DNA from: Legionella steigerwaltii
GTDB lineage: Bacteria; Pseudomonadota; Gammaproteobacteria; Legionellales; Legionellaceae
Assembly (NCBI RefSeq): GCF_001468065.1
Contig: NZ_LNYZ01000008.1
Coordinates: 146,359 to 210,358, forward strand
Length of the DNA stretch: 64,000 bases
Direction: 5' to 3'
This document shows positions 21,501 through 29,283 of this stretch, piece after piece. The position numbers and the translations under genes were made by a program. The notes under the pieces are model-generated. The model was not told where the DNA came from, did not search any database, and was given only the letters and a program-made list of their open reading frames with translations. Numbering within the stretch: position 1 is the first letter of the stretch; every line of letters begins with the position of its first letter.

Positions 21501-24500
21501 ATCAATCCGTCTTGAGTAAGTCCTGCAGCATGAATAATGCCATTTAGTGCACCAAAGCGTTTTTTAGTGGTTTGAATCAGTGTTTGCACATCCTCGTAGG
21601 AGGATACATCTGCTGATACATAAGCTACTGAGGCGCCGTTCTGTTCCAGTTCTGCGACTCTTTTTTGATGTTGTTCAGACAGGGTTGTACGACCTGTTAA
21701 TACAATTTTGGCCTGATAATGTTTTGCCAAATACGTTGCAAATAAATACCCCAGCCCACCCATGCCACCAGTAATTAAATAAACTCCAGATTTTTTGAGC
21801 ATTGGCGGCGTTTCTTTTAGTGAAGGAAGCGGGACGTAATGTCTGATATATCGCTGATTCTGTTCATCATAGCGGACATAAATCTCATTTTGGGTTATTT
21901 CATTTGCAAGCAGGCTTAGATCATGTAATTCAATAAAGCGGCAGGAGATGTTGGATTGTTCCTGATGTACGCACTTTGCAAATCCATCCAAGGCCCGAGA
22001 AAAAATGGAGGGGGTTTTACTAATACCAATTAATTGTACGGGGTGTTTGGGTTTTAATTTACTGATTTGGGTTACTACAGTATGAACCAGATAATAAGTT
22101 TGCTCGAGTTTTTTTTGAATCTCTGTCGTTGAAAGGGACTCACCATTTAATTCTTCCAGTGCAATAATAATACATTCGCTGAGTGCATTGATGTTTACCT
22201 GTGCCAGATCGTGTAAGAGCAGATACGAGACAGTATGGCCTGAGAATTGTTTTCTTATTGCTTGTACTGACTGTTCATTACTTCCTAAAATTAGAATGGA
22301 GTCTGGAGTTTTCCTCGTTGATGCACGCACCGCTTGTGTAGTCCATTGATGAGAATAATAGGCTACAGTTGCTTCAGGTTGTAACGGCTCATGCACTGCA
22401 TATAAAGTAAATCCAGTAATGACCAATAAGAGTGTTCCTTCAACATCAGTGACTTGAATGTTACATGTCGGCATACGCAAACTGTCTTCTGTGGAAATCA
22501 GGTGAGCATGTACATAACAGGTATTGGACAAAGCCCTATAAATATCGACTTGTTCAATAGAAAAAGGGAGATAAAGCGCTTCGCGATTTTTAAGCAGTGC
22601 CTGAGTTGTCTGTAAGATTCCATCGAATAAACAGGGATGTAACACAAATTCATTATGCTGTAGGTCTGCAGGCAGAGCAATTTCTGCTAAGAGCATATTT
22701 TCATCAAAGTGTATGCTTTGGATGACTTGAAAACTAGGACCGTAGGATATGCCTGTATGATTAAAATGGGTGTAAATGGCTTGGGGATCTTGAGTATAAG
22801 GCAACGCTGTTTTTAATTCGTGTAGGTCAAGTGCGGTATGTGGCGTCTCGGCAGCATTATCCAGATAATGCATTGTGCCAGTCACATAAGAAACCACCTC
22901 ATCTTTGTCAGTTACTGAAAATGAGACGCAATCGGTTTCAGGAAATAAAAGAACATGCAGTGGGGTCGATAAATCCGGATTTATTATTGGTTTTTTCCAA
23001 GTGATCTTGCTTAGAGTGGTTACTTGCTGATTATTTGCAGCCATGTTGGCCGCAACGCGAACCATTTCCAAACACACAGCACCGGGCAATACTTGCTCAT
23101 TGTTGATTCGGTGATCGCGCAAATAGAATTCGTTTCCAGTAAATCGTTTACTGAAAGCGGAAGCGGAGAACGTAGAAATATTCTCATCTATTAATGTATG
23201 CGTATCGCATTGTGAATTATTTTTGATTTCTACCCAATGTGATTCTTTGGCGAAGGGATAAGTAGGAAGCGATATTTTCCCCTGATAATCGCCATAGATT
23301 GCCTGCCAATCGATTGATTGACCTTGTAGATAATTGATACGTAGTTGAATTAAATCATTAGTCTGCTGATTTAATTCATAGTCAAGCACATGAGACTCTA
23401 TATCTTTGTGGGATAAAATAGACTGCAATTGTTTTTTCAACTCCGCAATGGTTTTCACAATCACGCAAAAACGCTTGCTAAAATGTTGTCTGCCTGTATT
23501 TAACGTATAACTGAGTGAAGCTAAACTTGGTGCATCTTTTTGGTTATCCAACCACTTGAGCAGATCAACAATACGTTGCTGTAATGCAGGTAAAGTCATT
23601 GCCGACAAACTAATAAGATAAGAGTGATGATTGGGAAATGGGGCGGGTGTTCGCTCAGGACTTTCTTCAAGGATAATGTGAGCGTTTGCACCACCAAAAC
23701 CAAATGAACTTACTCCCGCTCTTCTGGGCTTACCGGGCACTTTTGACCATTTAGTTAGCTTATCAACGAGATAAAATGGGCTGTCCTCAATCTCGATGTA
23801 AGGATTTAATTCATTTAAATGTAGGTTAGCCGGCAACATTTCATGATTCATGGCTAACAATGTTTTTATGATTCCTGCGATTCCGGCTGCAGATTCCAAA
23901 TGACCAATATGTGTTTTAACTGCGCCTAATCCACAATATTGTTTTGGCAATGATTGAATGTTTTGCTCCAAGGCCAAGTGTTGGAATGCTTTTTTTAGGC
24001 CATTAATTTCAATGGGATCACCGAGCGGTGTACCGGTTCCATGGGTTTCAATGTATTGAATACTGTCGATGGGCACTTGAGCCCGTTGGCAGGCTGAAAT
24101 AATGACCTCTGCCTGGGCATTGGGGTTGGGGGCAGTTAAGGTATTAACATGTCCACCATGATTCACAGCAGTTCCTTTAATTACCCCATAGATGTGATCG
24201 CCATCCTGTAATGCCCGAGATAATTTTTTTAATAAAATAGCGCCTGCACCTTCGCCACGAACATAACCATTGGCGTTTTTATCAAAAGTTTTACAACGTC
24301 CATCGTCACTTAGCATGCCTGCTTGATGGGCTGCAACAAATGAAGTGGGGGTGATTAAAGTATTCACTCCACCTGCAAGCGCCAGATCACAATCACCTTG
24401 CAAAATCGCATGGACTGCCTGGTGAATGGCAACCAGGGAACTGGAACATGCTGTATCAATTGTTTCACTTGGCCCGCGCAAGTTTAAAATGTAGGAAATA

Positions 24501-26878
24501 CGATTGGCAATCATGCTGTTCATCGTGCCCGTAGTCAGGTAGGCATCCATGACCTCATTTTTTTGCAATAATTCGGCATAATCATGATTAAATACGCCCA
24601 CAAACAAACCTGTTTTCAATGCAGCAAGGGTTGCAGGGGTGTAACCGGCATCTTCAATTGTTTTCCAAGCGGTTTGCAGAAACAATCGTTGTTGTGGATC
24701 AATGAGCTCTGCTTCGTGAGGTGAGATATTAAAAAATGCAGCATCAAATTGATCTACATGATCAATAAAACCACCCCATCTTACGGTTAAATCACGCCAA
24801 TTCCAGCGCGATGAAGGCACTTCGCTGATGCAATCTTTCCCCTGATATAAATTATTCCAAAAGGCATCCACATCGGGTGCTTGCGGGAAAATACCGCTCA
24901 TCCCAATGATTGCAATGTCGCTGGACTCCAGTGTATGTTTTGCTTTTTCTTGATGCACGACTGCAACGTTTTTTGTAGCTAATAGATCGGTATAAAACTC
25001 TGCTAAAGTGGTGTATTCATACAAAGCCGCAGGGGATAGGGCGAGTTGATACGTTTCATTAAGCACACTGGTGAGATGAATGATGTTCATGGAATCAAAG
25101 GAATAACGACTTAATGGGGCATGCAAGTCAATTTCATCCTCATCTATTTTCAATACATGAGCAACCAGGGTTGTGAATTGGATTTTGTTGTTGCCTTCAT
25201 TTTTGTTGGGTGTTGGCTTTATGGATATATCTTGGATTAATACGGCAAGACTTTGTTCATTAAATAGTAATTGCGCTTTTTTTCGTTGTAATTTGCCACT
25301 TCCGGTTTTGGGAATTGCCCCCTTAGGGCTTAAAACGACTTCATGAACATCCACACCATGATGTTTGGTGATCGCATGACGAATCGCATTCTTGATTTCA
25401 GGATAGAGCGATTTATGCGTTTCTTCCGACAATTCCTGGACAATGATAATTTTTTCATTGCCCGCAATTTCTGTTGAAAAGGCTACTTGGGGTAGTTTGA
25501 TCTGGAACGTTGCCAGTGCATTGGCGACAGTGATTTCTAAGTCAAGCGGGTAGTATTTTTTGCCATAAACGACGATAACCTCTTTTAATCTTCCAGTTAA
25601 ATAAATTTCATTATCCAAGATAAATCCGAGATCTCCAGTTTTAAAATAGTGAAGATCACTTCCTGGTACCGTTGCGTGAAATACTTCTTGGGTTTCATCA
25701 GGACGTCGCCAATAACCTTGGGCCAGTGATTTGCCGGATAACCAGATTTCACCACTTTCTCCGTTAGCAACAGCTTGCTTGGTTTCGGGATCAACCACAA
25801 TGGCCCGTAATCCTGCTAATAATTTGCCACTACTGACCAATTGTCGCTGGGCATTATCTTGAAGTGTTAACGAGCAGGGTTCGCGACCAAAAGACGTTAC
25901 TGCAATTGCTCCAGATAATTCGGACATCCCGTACGCGGAGCAAAATTGCTTTAAAGCAAAGCCACATACCTTGAATTTAGTGATGAAATTGATAAGTGTT
26001 TGATATTGAACAATATCTCCGCCATTAATCGCTACTTTCCAATGTTTTAAATTAAGCGAAGCAAGCTCCCCATCCTGAATATCACGTACGCAAATATCAT
26101 AACCAAAATTAGGACAACCACTATGGGTGACGCGATAGGTTGAAATGGCGGATAACCAGGTAACAGGCTTATTAATGAAGGCTGCAGGCGGCATGATAAT
26201 TGCCAGTGTGCCATGATATAAAGGTACAAGGATACCGCATACTAATCCGTATACATGGGTATGGGGAGCCCAGGTTAACGTGATGCTTTTCTTGGTGTAA
26301 TGCCAAACTTTAATTGTTTCTTGCAGGCTATGTTGCAAATTGCCATGCGTGATTATTGCTGCTTTGGGCGCAGAAGTTGACCCCGATGTATATTGTAAAT
26401 AGGCAATAGTATCCTCAGTGATACGAATGGGTTGATAAGCTTTGGTAGATGGTTTTTTTATCGCATCCGTGGCCAATACAGGTACTTTTTTCTTTAGAGT
26501 CGTTTCAATACTGGAGCGATACTGATTCAAGCTTAAAACCGCAGCAATGTCCGCATCGTAGGCTATGGTGTTCAGGAGCGCTTCATGTTTTGCAAATTCA
26601 TCGATTTTAGGGCATGGCACTGGCACTGCAATGACACCTGCATACCAACATCCTATTAAACTTGCTATAAATTCAACCCCGGCAGGATAAAGAAGTACAA
26701 CTCGATTGCCTTTCATTTGCTGGGTTTGTAAATAGGACGCAATAATTTTGGCTTGATGATCCAATTCGGCAAAAGTGAGACTTGCTTTCGGATTTTTCCC
26801 ATCTTCTAAATAGAGGACTGCTTCAGATTGAGGATGTTTTTGAGCTCGGTTCTGTAATACATTAACAATATTTTGCAT
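12521..26878 (-). CDS. giant AT-less type I polyketide synthase (FAAL-ACP, then four modules)
   Basis: This encodes about 4785 aa from the ATG at 26878 (GGAAG six bases upstream; the TTG at 26884 lacks a spaced site). Order, with positions within two residues: FAAL adenylation domain 1-560; ACP (Ser598); KS1 (Cys813); DH (His1258, Asp1421); KR (Tyr1847); ACP (Ser1996); KS2 (Cys2259); ACP (Ser2739); KS3 (Cys2978); ACP (Ser3477); KS4 (Cys3726); KR (Tyr4552); ACP (Ser4703); acidic Leu/Glu-rich C-terminal tail for docking. Each KS is followed by the LPTYPF linker typical of trans-AT synthases, and no AT is present. The FAAL should load cinnamate. Module 1 makes a diene, modules 2-3 keep ketones, module 4 reduces one. 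A family B repeat is embedded after the second ACP. Confidence 0.93.
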   Translation of the reverse strand: MQNIVNVLQNRAQKHPQSEAVLYLEDGKNPKASLTFAELDHQAKIIASYLQTQQMKGNRVVLLYPAGVEFIASLIGCWYAGVIAVPVPCPKIDEFAKHEALLNTIAYDADIAAVLSLNQYRSSIETTLKKKVPVLATDAIKKPSTKAYQPIRITEDTIAYLQYTSGSTSAPKAAIITHGNLQHSLQETIKVWHYTKKSITLTWAPHTHVYGLVCGILVPLYHGTLAIIMPPAAFINKPVTWLSAISTYRVTHSGCPNFGYDICVRDIQDGELASLNLKHWKVAINGGDIVQYQTLINFITKFKVCGFALKQFCSAYGMSELSGAIAVTSFGREPCSLTLQDNAQRQLVSSGKLLAGLRAIVVDPETKQAVANGESGEIWLSGKSLAQGYWRRPDETQEVFHATVPGSDLHYFKTGDLGFILDNEIYLTGRLKEVIVVYGKKYYPLDLEITVANALATFQIKLPQVAFSTEIAGNEKIIIVQELSEETHKSLYPEIKNAIRHAITKHHGVDVHEVVLSPKGAIPKTGSGKLQRKKAQLLFNEQSLAVLIQDISIKPTPNKNEGNNKIQFTTLVAHVLKIDEDEIDLHAPLSRYSFDSMNIIHLTSVLNETYQLALSPAALYEYTTLAEFYTDLLATKNVAVVHQEKAKHTLESSDIAIIGMSGIFPQAPDVDAFWNNLYQGKDCISEVPSSRWNWRDLTVRWGGFIDHVDQFDAAFFNISPHEAELIDPQQRLFLQTAWKTIEDAGYTPATLAALKTGLFVGVFNHDYAELLQKNEVMDAYLTTGTMNSMIANRISYILNLRGPSETIDTACSSSLVAIHQAVHAILQGDCDLALAGGVNTLITPTSFVAAHQAGMLSDDGRCKTFDKNANGYVRGEGAGAILLKKLSRALQDGDHIYGVIKGTAVNHGGHVNTLTAPNPNAQAEVIISACQRAQVPIDSIQYIETHGTGTPLGDPIEINGLKKAFQHLALEQNIQSLPKQYCGLGAVKTHIGHLESAAGIAGIIKTLLAMNHEMLPANLHLNELNPYIEIEDSPFYLVDKLTKWSKVPGKPRRAGVSSFGFGGANAHIILEESPERTPAPFPNHHSYLISLSAMTLPALQQRIVDLLKWLDNQKDAPSLASLSYTLNTGRQHFSKRFCVIVKTIAELKKQLQSILSHKDIESHVLDYELNQQTNDLIQLRINYLQGQSIDWQAIYGDYQGKISLPTYPFAKESHWVEIKNNSQCDTHTLIDENISTFSASAFSKRFTGNEFYLRDHRINNEQVLPGAVCLEMVRVAANMAANNQQVTTLSKITWKKPIINPDLSTPLHVLLFPETDCVSFSVTDKDEVVSYVTGTMHYLDNAAETPHTALDLHELKTALPYTQDPQAIYTHFNHTGISYGPSFQVIQSIHFDENMLLAEIALPADLQHNEFVLHPCLFDGILQTTQALLKNREALYLPFSIEQVDIYRALSNTCYVHAHLISTEDSLRMPTCNIQVTDVEGTLLLVITGFTLYAVHEPLQPEATVAYYSHQWTTQAVRASTRKTPDSILILGSNEQSVQAIRKQFSGHTVSYLLLHDLAQVNINALSECIIIALEELNGESLSTTEIQKKLEQTYYLVHTVVTQISKLKPKHPVQLIGISKTPSIFSRALDGFAKCVHQEQSNISCRFIELHDLSLLANEITQNEIYVRYDEQNQRYIRHYVPLPSLKETPPMLKKSGVYLITGGMGGLGYLFATYLAKHYQAKIVLTGRTTLSEQHQKRVAELEQNGASVAYVSADVSSYEDVQTLIQTTKKRFGALNGIIHAAGLTQDGLIVNKTIPEIEKVVAPKIYGACNLHTATCKEPLDFFILFSSASAVFGNLGQSDYAYANRFLDEFACEREKQRAQGDCYGHTLSINWPLWEEGGLHIAPEYQQELEQTLGILSLSTQQGLSAFLHALHHSVANFIVLPGYQQKLMHAMQKNSVLKQSITSSKGVNRNLHEQTEEFLKNILAETLKCSPESIDRNSPFENYGIDSLMIIQLNQRLAKEFTALPKTLFFECRNLADLTEYFIEHHSHELRIPYPASGRGAGLRAHCPQSIPSSALFPWGEGKILNIITRPKPLGFKKNSSKSQDIAIIGISGRYPEADDLTEFWHNLCAGKDCVTEIPKNRWDWADYFDAHQEHQGKMYSKWGGFLRDVDQFDPLFFNISPREAALMDPQERLFLETAWKTIEDAGYAREALAGGKIGVYVGVMYGQYQLFGHESSRFSPTNSVFASIANRVSYFFDFHGPSIALDTMCSSSLTAIHLACQSIHEGECDMALAGGVNLSLHPNKYLLLSHGKFLARDGHCRSFGEGGDGYVPGEAVGAVLLKPLDKALEDGDLIYAVIKGSHLNHGGKTNGYTVPNPNAQAELLAETYQKANVDPAQVSYIEAHGTGTSLGDPIEIAGLNKVFGQSIQHHCALGSVKSNIGHCESAAGIAAVTKVVLQLQHRTLVPSLFSEPLNTNIDWSLTPFRVQQTISEWAQPLVNLPRIAGISSFGAGGSNAHLILSEAPEVFSSSTRNKSHYLLTLSAKTEIALNQRLDDLLAWLEQNPSAQLEQVSYTLNAGRSHFEYRCSMVASSLDEVIRLIQQLKARQNPAHLFMQQNAGNKSENHLINTTLLPLVMQQLSQATHYQEALLTLAKFYVEGQNLDWNHIHAGESRKKISLPTYPFAKERYWYSDEEQLAFAQEKPINWTLTQNGLIDKVNSFLVRHIIQILKITQHRIAIEKNLGEYGMDSVHFIELAKKIAEHYKVEFTPAVFFTHSSVLAISQYLINQFPEAVATTHHQVAQLHVNTHPVKSRRIVTDEADSIAIIGMQGLFPQSDDLSSFWQHLVDGHDLVTEIPAERWDWRDHYGIEANQSNTKWGAFINNFDQFDAGFFNISAREANLMDPQQRLFLEIAWKVIEDAGYDPFALSSQSIGVFAGVEFSEYQTLIAKQQKEHHGFIATGNSHSMIANRVSYFFNFQGPSEAIDTACSSSLVAIHRAVQAIRHGECDMAIAGGVSLILSPDTLVVTSQLGALSADGRCKSFDKTANGYVKGEGVAGLLLKPLKQAQEDGDHIYGVIKASAVNHGGKAQSLTAPNAAAQSELLIRAYTQANFNPDTVTYIETHGTGTALGDPVEIEGLKRAFTTLLASEIKPDSIALGSVKTNIGHLEPASGIAGVIKLIMAMTHETLPGILHLNELNPYINLINTPFYILKETQTWQRIKNEAGEDIPLRAGVSSFGFGGTNAHIVLEEGRPHQTIVGPHQTKPCYLIALSAKHQESLQQKIEDLYQWLNQNKETVCLPSLSFTLNAGRAHFVYRCALVVDSIDALLHALTLLIQHEIPEYCMLNEGQTLTIQGPVFDEVYQAAINALHQSDNPDQYRHKLFILADLYTKHYAIDWQHVYFGERISRLGTLPAYPFIKQRYWYDQELNTTPAPTVLAPVSKRVLPVEMDLSSQVLTYLQQIFAEKLRTAPELIQLDETYEVYGVDSLIGLEITNRLEKDFGTLPKTLLYERNRLNDLAKYFIKNYKEKLSDLVSAIHAKPAAIPLEIEAVKPITSTHEHWNQSSRDIAIIGLNGTFPMANSMDEFWHNLSSGRNCVGEVPADRWNYKDYPVVIGGEEHYFPHGGFIPDVDKFDPLFFNISPRDAGLMDPQERLFMQSVWSTLEDAGYTRDKLKRKANNSVGVFAGVTYNFYPLFIAEEWQKGNRVPLDIQSFSVANRISYFLDVNGPSFVVDTACSSSLAAIHLACESLLRGDCRMAIAGGVNLSLHPSKYHFLGSFNFMSEQGRCASFAEGGTGYVPAEGVGSVLLKPLADAIADNDMIYGVIKGSSMNHGGKTSGYTVPNPNAQAAVILQALKNANIDARTVSYIEAHGTGTSLGDPIEIRGLQDAFEHYTEDKQFCAIGSVKSNIGHLESAAGVSQLAKVLLQMRHQKLVPTLHSAQLNPFIDFKNSPFYVQQELTDWKPNHHVPRRAGVSSFGAGGANVHMIIEEYIPPIKQQTLVNSPYIFLLSALNEERLAAKIQQMHHYLLQNRYTENQEWLRDACFTLQTGREHMAARFAVIASNKEELLAALANYPQGNWINHHAQSNPQPAAQLAELISNARYEELVQLWINGTKIDWEQLYKQVLPNMISLPTYPFTKRRCWIPTKEVETSPIVLPTVQPTTPAAAPDMDIVDVQDWLYMTQWEKNPQTTQPGLTKNKGKWLIFCDQESVPVLRQEFASSIYCFASNQFVSIHHDEFAINGSQKADYDQLFAAVHALHQEHLRGIIYLCSEHTASKENQSDPAKALLYLFQAMIQHSWQHQLIFCLASQSAQYVNPSDSVNIWQHHLWSMTRIFAAEQAKYQALLLDLDVDERMEHHSKILAKELTLYQTQQNHIAYRAAERYTIRFMPYEMPKNHEMPPSCSTPVAALITGGLGALGYEIAEFIVAQGTRFILLTGTTELSPQTAEKNTWLRQLEAKGAQVRYAAVDVADKEQMHKVIMDAEKAWQQSIDGVFHLAGITTDNVTIADMDEALWNNVIRVKIQGSLVLHELFLQAPLSCFVLFSSIAAVPHFGMAGLSAYAVANEFMSGLALYRRGMQLPASSINWVAWSEKGMSHRHNHDAFLDAVGMASLSIKEGVALFHTLLRLNRAEITVCKIQWKKFLQVNPTAKQLDFFNYFVAKYAASPPTAVVSSLTPEEIIALVLNLFATVLGLEVAEIDRETPFQHYGMDSITGIDYTEELGKHFPDVVAPMDLYRYPTLNQLTDYIMQRVQINCEPSPAPLFSAEGTIDLDQLNDAQLNELLELELKELELTYE
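20671..20768. repeat. family B repeat inserted in frame in the synthase gene
   Basis: About 98 bases resemble the intergenic repeat at 52342-52404, sharing agggcggatgaggg, ccctca and cccctctccyac...ggggat. Read on the minus strand they encode about 34 residues (near 2037-2070) rich in Pro, Gly and Arg (SGRGAGLRAHCPQSIPSS, then ALFPWGEGK). They lie in the linker between the ACP (Ser1996) and KS2. The corresponding linkers before KS3 and KS4 lack this segment, so it looks like a repeat tolerated as an inter-domain spacer. Confidence 0.75.
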
Positions 26879-26978
26879 GCGCAACTTCCATTTGCTAAAT
26901 CGATCATTTGAACTTGCTTCATGCTACCAATACTCTTAGGTAATGTCATCTGATATTGGAGAGATAGAGAATAGTCAT

Positions 26979-27066
26979 GTAGCCTGGCTGCAGCGTAGCG
27001 AAACCCGGGATTCGGAGTTTGAATGAGCTTCACAGTCCCGGGTTTCGCTGTGCTGCACCCAGGCCA
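26979..27066. repeat. family A palindrome
   Basis: A gtagcctggctgcagcg...aaacccggg arm pairs with cccgggtttcgctg...caccc aggccac on the right. It lies in the 227-base gap between the EAL-protein stop and the start of the giant synthase, about 100 bases upstream of the synthase start, so the synthase promoter must lie in or beside it. Confidence 0.85.
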
Positions 27067-27105
27067 CAAGAAATTTTTTTCAGGAAAGAATGGATGGATT
27101 TAGTG

Positions 27106-29187
27106 TTACCAATTCGTTAGCGCTTCATAGGCATTTTTAGAATGTGTTTTTAAAAACTCAGAAAATTCTTTGACATCCAGTGGCTTACTAAAGTAAAAAC
27201 CTTGCATTATGTAACACCCATTTTCTTTTAAAAATTTAATTTGCTCTAAAGTTTCTACACCTTCCGCCAAGCAATCAATATTCATTCGATGGGCCAAGGC
27301 AATGGTGTTGCACACGATATTTCTACTATCGATGCTGACTTCGATATCTTGAATAAATGTTTTATCAATTTTTATTTTATTCACTTTAAATAACTTAAGA
27401 TTACCAAATTCTGAGTAGCCTGTGCCAAAGTCATCAATGGCTAGTGCGATACCCATCTCAGTAAATTTATTAATAATTGGTATCGCTTCGTTGTGAAATG
27501 CATTGGACTCCGTTAGTTCCAGCTCGAGGTACTTAGGAGGGAGTTTCAGGTTGTTTAAAATTTGTCCTATACGATCGACAAGATCATGTTGTACTAACTG
27601 TTTTGCCGACAAATTAACTGAAATAATCAATTTAAATCCGCTGTTATGCCATTTTTTCAATTGTTGGCATGCAGTGCTTAATACCCATTCACCAATAGGA
27701 AGGATCATCCCATTTGTTTCTGCTAAAGGGATAAACTCCATTGGAGAAAGCATTCCCAGCACGGGATTATTCCAACGTATTAAAGCTTCTGCACCACACA
27801 CAGTCCCGGTTCTTAAGTCAATGAATGGCTGGTAATTTAGTATTAATTCATTATTTTCAATCGCACGATAGAGTTGATTTTCAATGTTCAATTGCCTACA
27901 GGCATCGGCAGTAATTACCGTATTGTAAACACGTACACTATTGCCTCCGCGCTCAGTTGCAAGGGTACGCGCTGCTTCTGCATGGGTAATCAGTGTGTCT
28001 ACATCTCGGCCATCACTCGGAAATACACTGATCCCAATACTGGCAGTTAAATTCAATTCTTGTTGCGCCACATAGACAGGATTATCTAATACAATAAATA
28101 AATCCTGAGTACATTCTTCAATTTCCAGCGTGTCGATGATTGGATCAATTAAAATAACAAATACATCTTTGCGTAACAGTGAAATGAAATATTTTGTGTT
28201 TTTCTCTGCAAGTTGAGCAAAACGTTGGGCAATACGATGAACAATGGTGGCGGATGCTTGATGACCAATACTGTCATTAATTTTTATCATATTGTTTAGT
28301 GAAAAGCAGGCAATGGCAAATTTGTGATGATCTTTAACCGCTTTTTCTGCGACATTATGTATGTGCTCATAAAGGAAACGTTCATTAGGTAAATCGGTTA
28401 ATAGATCATGCGTTGCTTGGTAGGTCACCAATTTCAGTGATTGCTCCAATTCTGTGGTGCGCTCTTTGACGCGACGTTCCAAGGAAGCATTCATGTTTTC
28501 CAGTTTATTACTGAGTAATGCATTTTCATAACCTAAACGAAATAATTTTAAAAGGATTCTATTTCCTACAAAACACGCAAAGAGCATAAATATTCCAAGT
28601 ACCACAAATGAGCCTATAATTGACAGACTGAGTTGATTTGCCTCGGAATCAGCTGAGTTAATGATTAAATAGAGACGGTATAAAAGTGTGGGGGTGAGTA
28701 AACAAACGATGCTGGCGACTCCCATCGTTAAATCAATTGCCGTTGAGAAACAAAAACAAATCAAAACAGCTGATAAAAAGATAATGGTAGTCATTTGTTG
28801 ATGTATTCCATCATGCATAAATACAATGCCGATGCTGCTCCATATCAGACATATTAAGATGACAATGTAGAGAAAGCCTTTTCGACATTTAAGTATTTCT
28901 TCACGGCTTATATGTTTGTATTCAAAACGAAGCGCCCATAGCACATTGAGTAAGTTTGCAATCACCAAAAGAAGATACCAAGAAATGATCAATCTGGGTT
29001 GGGTTGAACTATAGATAGCAAGAACATAAAGAAAGGCACCAAAAATATTGGCGAAAGCACCAAGCTTAACCATGCTGTGAAATGATTTTGCGGTTTCAAA
29101 CTCAATTTTCCGGTTGATTTCATATTGTTCGTCAGAAGTTAGTTGCGGGGCCTCGACAAATTTACGTGCATTGATGGGCTTCGACAT
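27106..29187 (-). CDS. membrane c-di-GMP phosphodiesterase (degenerate GGDEF + EAL)
   Basis: This encodes 693 aa. Six hydrophobic segments occupy about residues 40-215, followed by a helical linker and a GGDEF-fold domain (250-415). Its signature is lost: RKDVF stands where GGDEF is expected, so it should not make c-di-GMP. The C-terminal EAL domain (430-680) keeps the catalytic set: EALIRW, ELTES, DDFGTGYS, KIDKTFI and AEGVET. It should hydrolyse c-di-GMP to pGpG, with the dead GGDEF domain as a possible GTP sensor. The upstream intergenic region contains an AT-rich palindrome at 29238-29251. Confidence 0.92.
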   Translation of the reverse strand: MSKPINARKFVEAPQLTSDEQYEINRKIEFETAKSFHSMVKLGAFANIFGAFLYVLAIYSSTQPRLIISWYLLLVIANLLNVLWALRFEYKHISREEILKCRKGFLYIVILICLIWSSIGIVFMHDGIHQQMTTIIFLSAVLICFCFSTAIDLTMGVASIVCLLTPTLLYRLYLIINSADSEANQLSLSIIGSFVVLGIFMLFACFVGNRILLKLFRLGYENALLSNKLENMNASLERRVKERTTELEQSLKLVTYQATHDLLTDLPNERFLYEHIHNVAEKAVKDHHKFAIACFSLNNMIKINDSIGHQASATIVHRIAQRFAQLAEKNTKYFISLLRKDVFVILIDPIIDTLEIEECTQDLFIVLDNPVYVAQQELNLTASIGISVFPSDGRDVDTLITHAEAARTLATERGGNSVRVYNTVITADACRQLNIENQLYRAIENNELILNYQPFIDLRTGTVCGAEALIRWNNPVLGMLSPMEFIPLAETNGMILPIGEWVLSTACQQLKKWHNSGFKLIISVNLSAKQLVQHDLVDRIGQILNNLKLPPKYLELELTESNAFHNEAIPIINKFTEMGIALAIDDFGTGYSEFGNLKLFKVNKIKIDKTFIQDIEVSIDSRNIVCNTIALAHRMNIDCLAEGVETLEQIKFLKENGCYIMQGFYFSKPLDVKEFSEFLKTHSKNAYEALTNW

Positions 29188-29283
29188 ATAAGCTCCTTGC
29201 TCTCTATAAAAGTGGTAGAGTCACTTTCCTATTCCCTACTATATATAGTATATCTACTATTTTGCTTTATTGCTTCAAATTAT

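Noticed and set aside
29238..29251. Palindrome tactatatatagta upstream of the membrane EAL gene
   Set aside because: Pure AT composition makes a chance palindrome likely; it may include a -10 box but no matching -35 was convincing.
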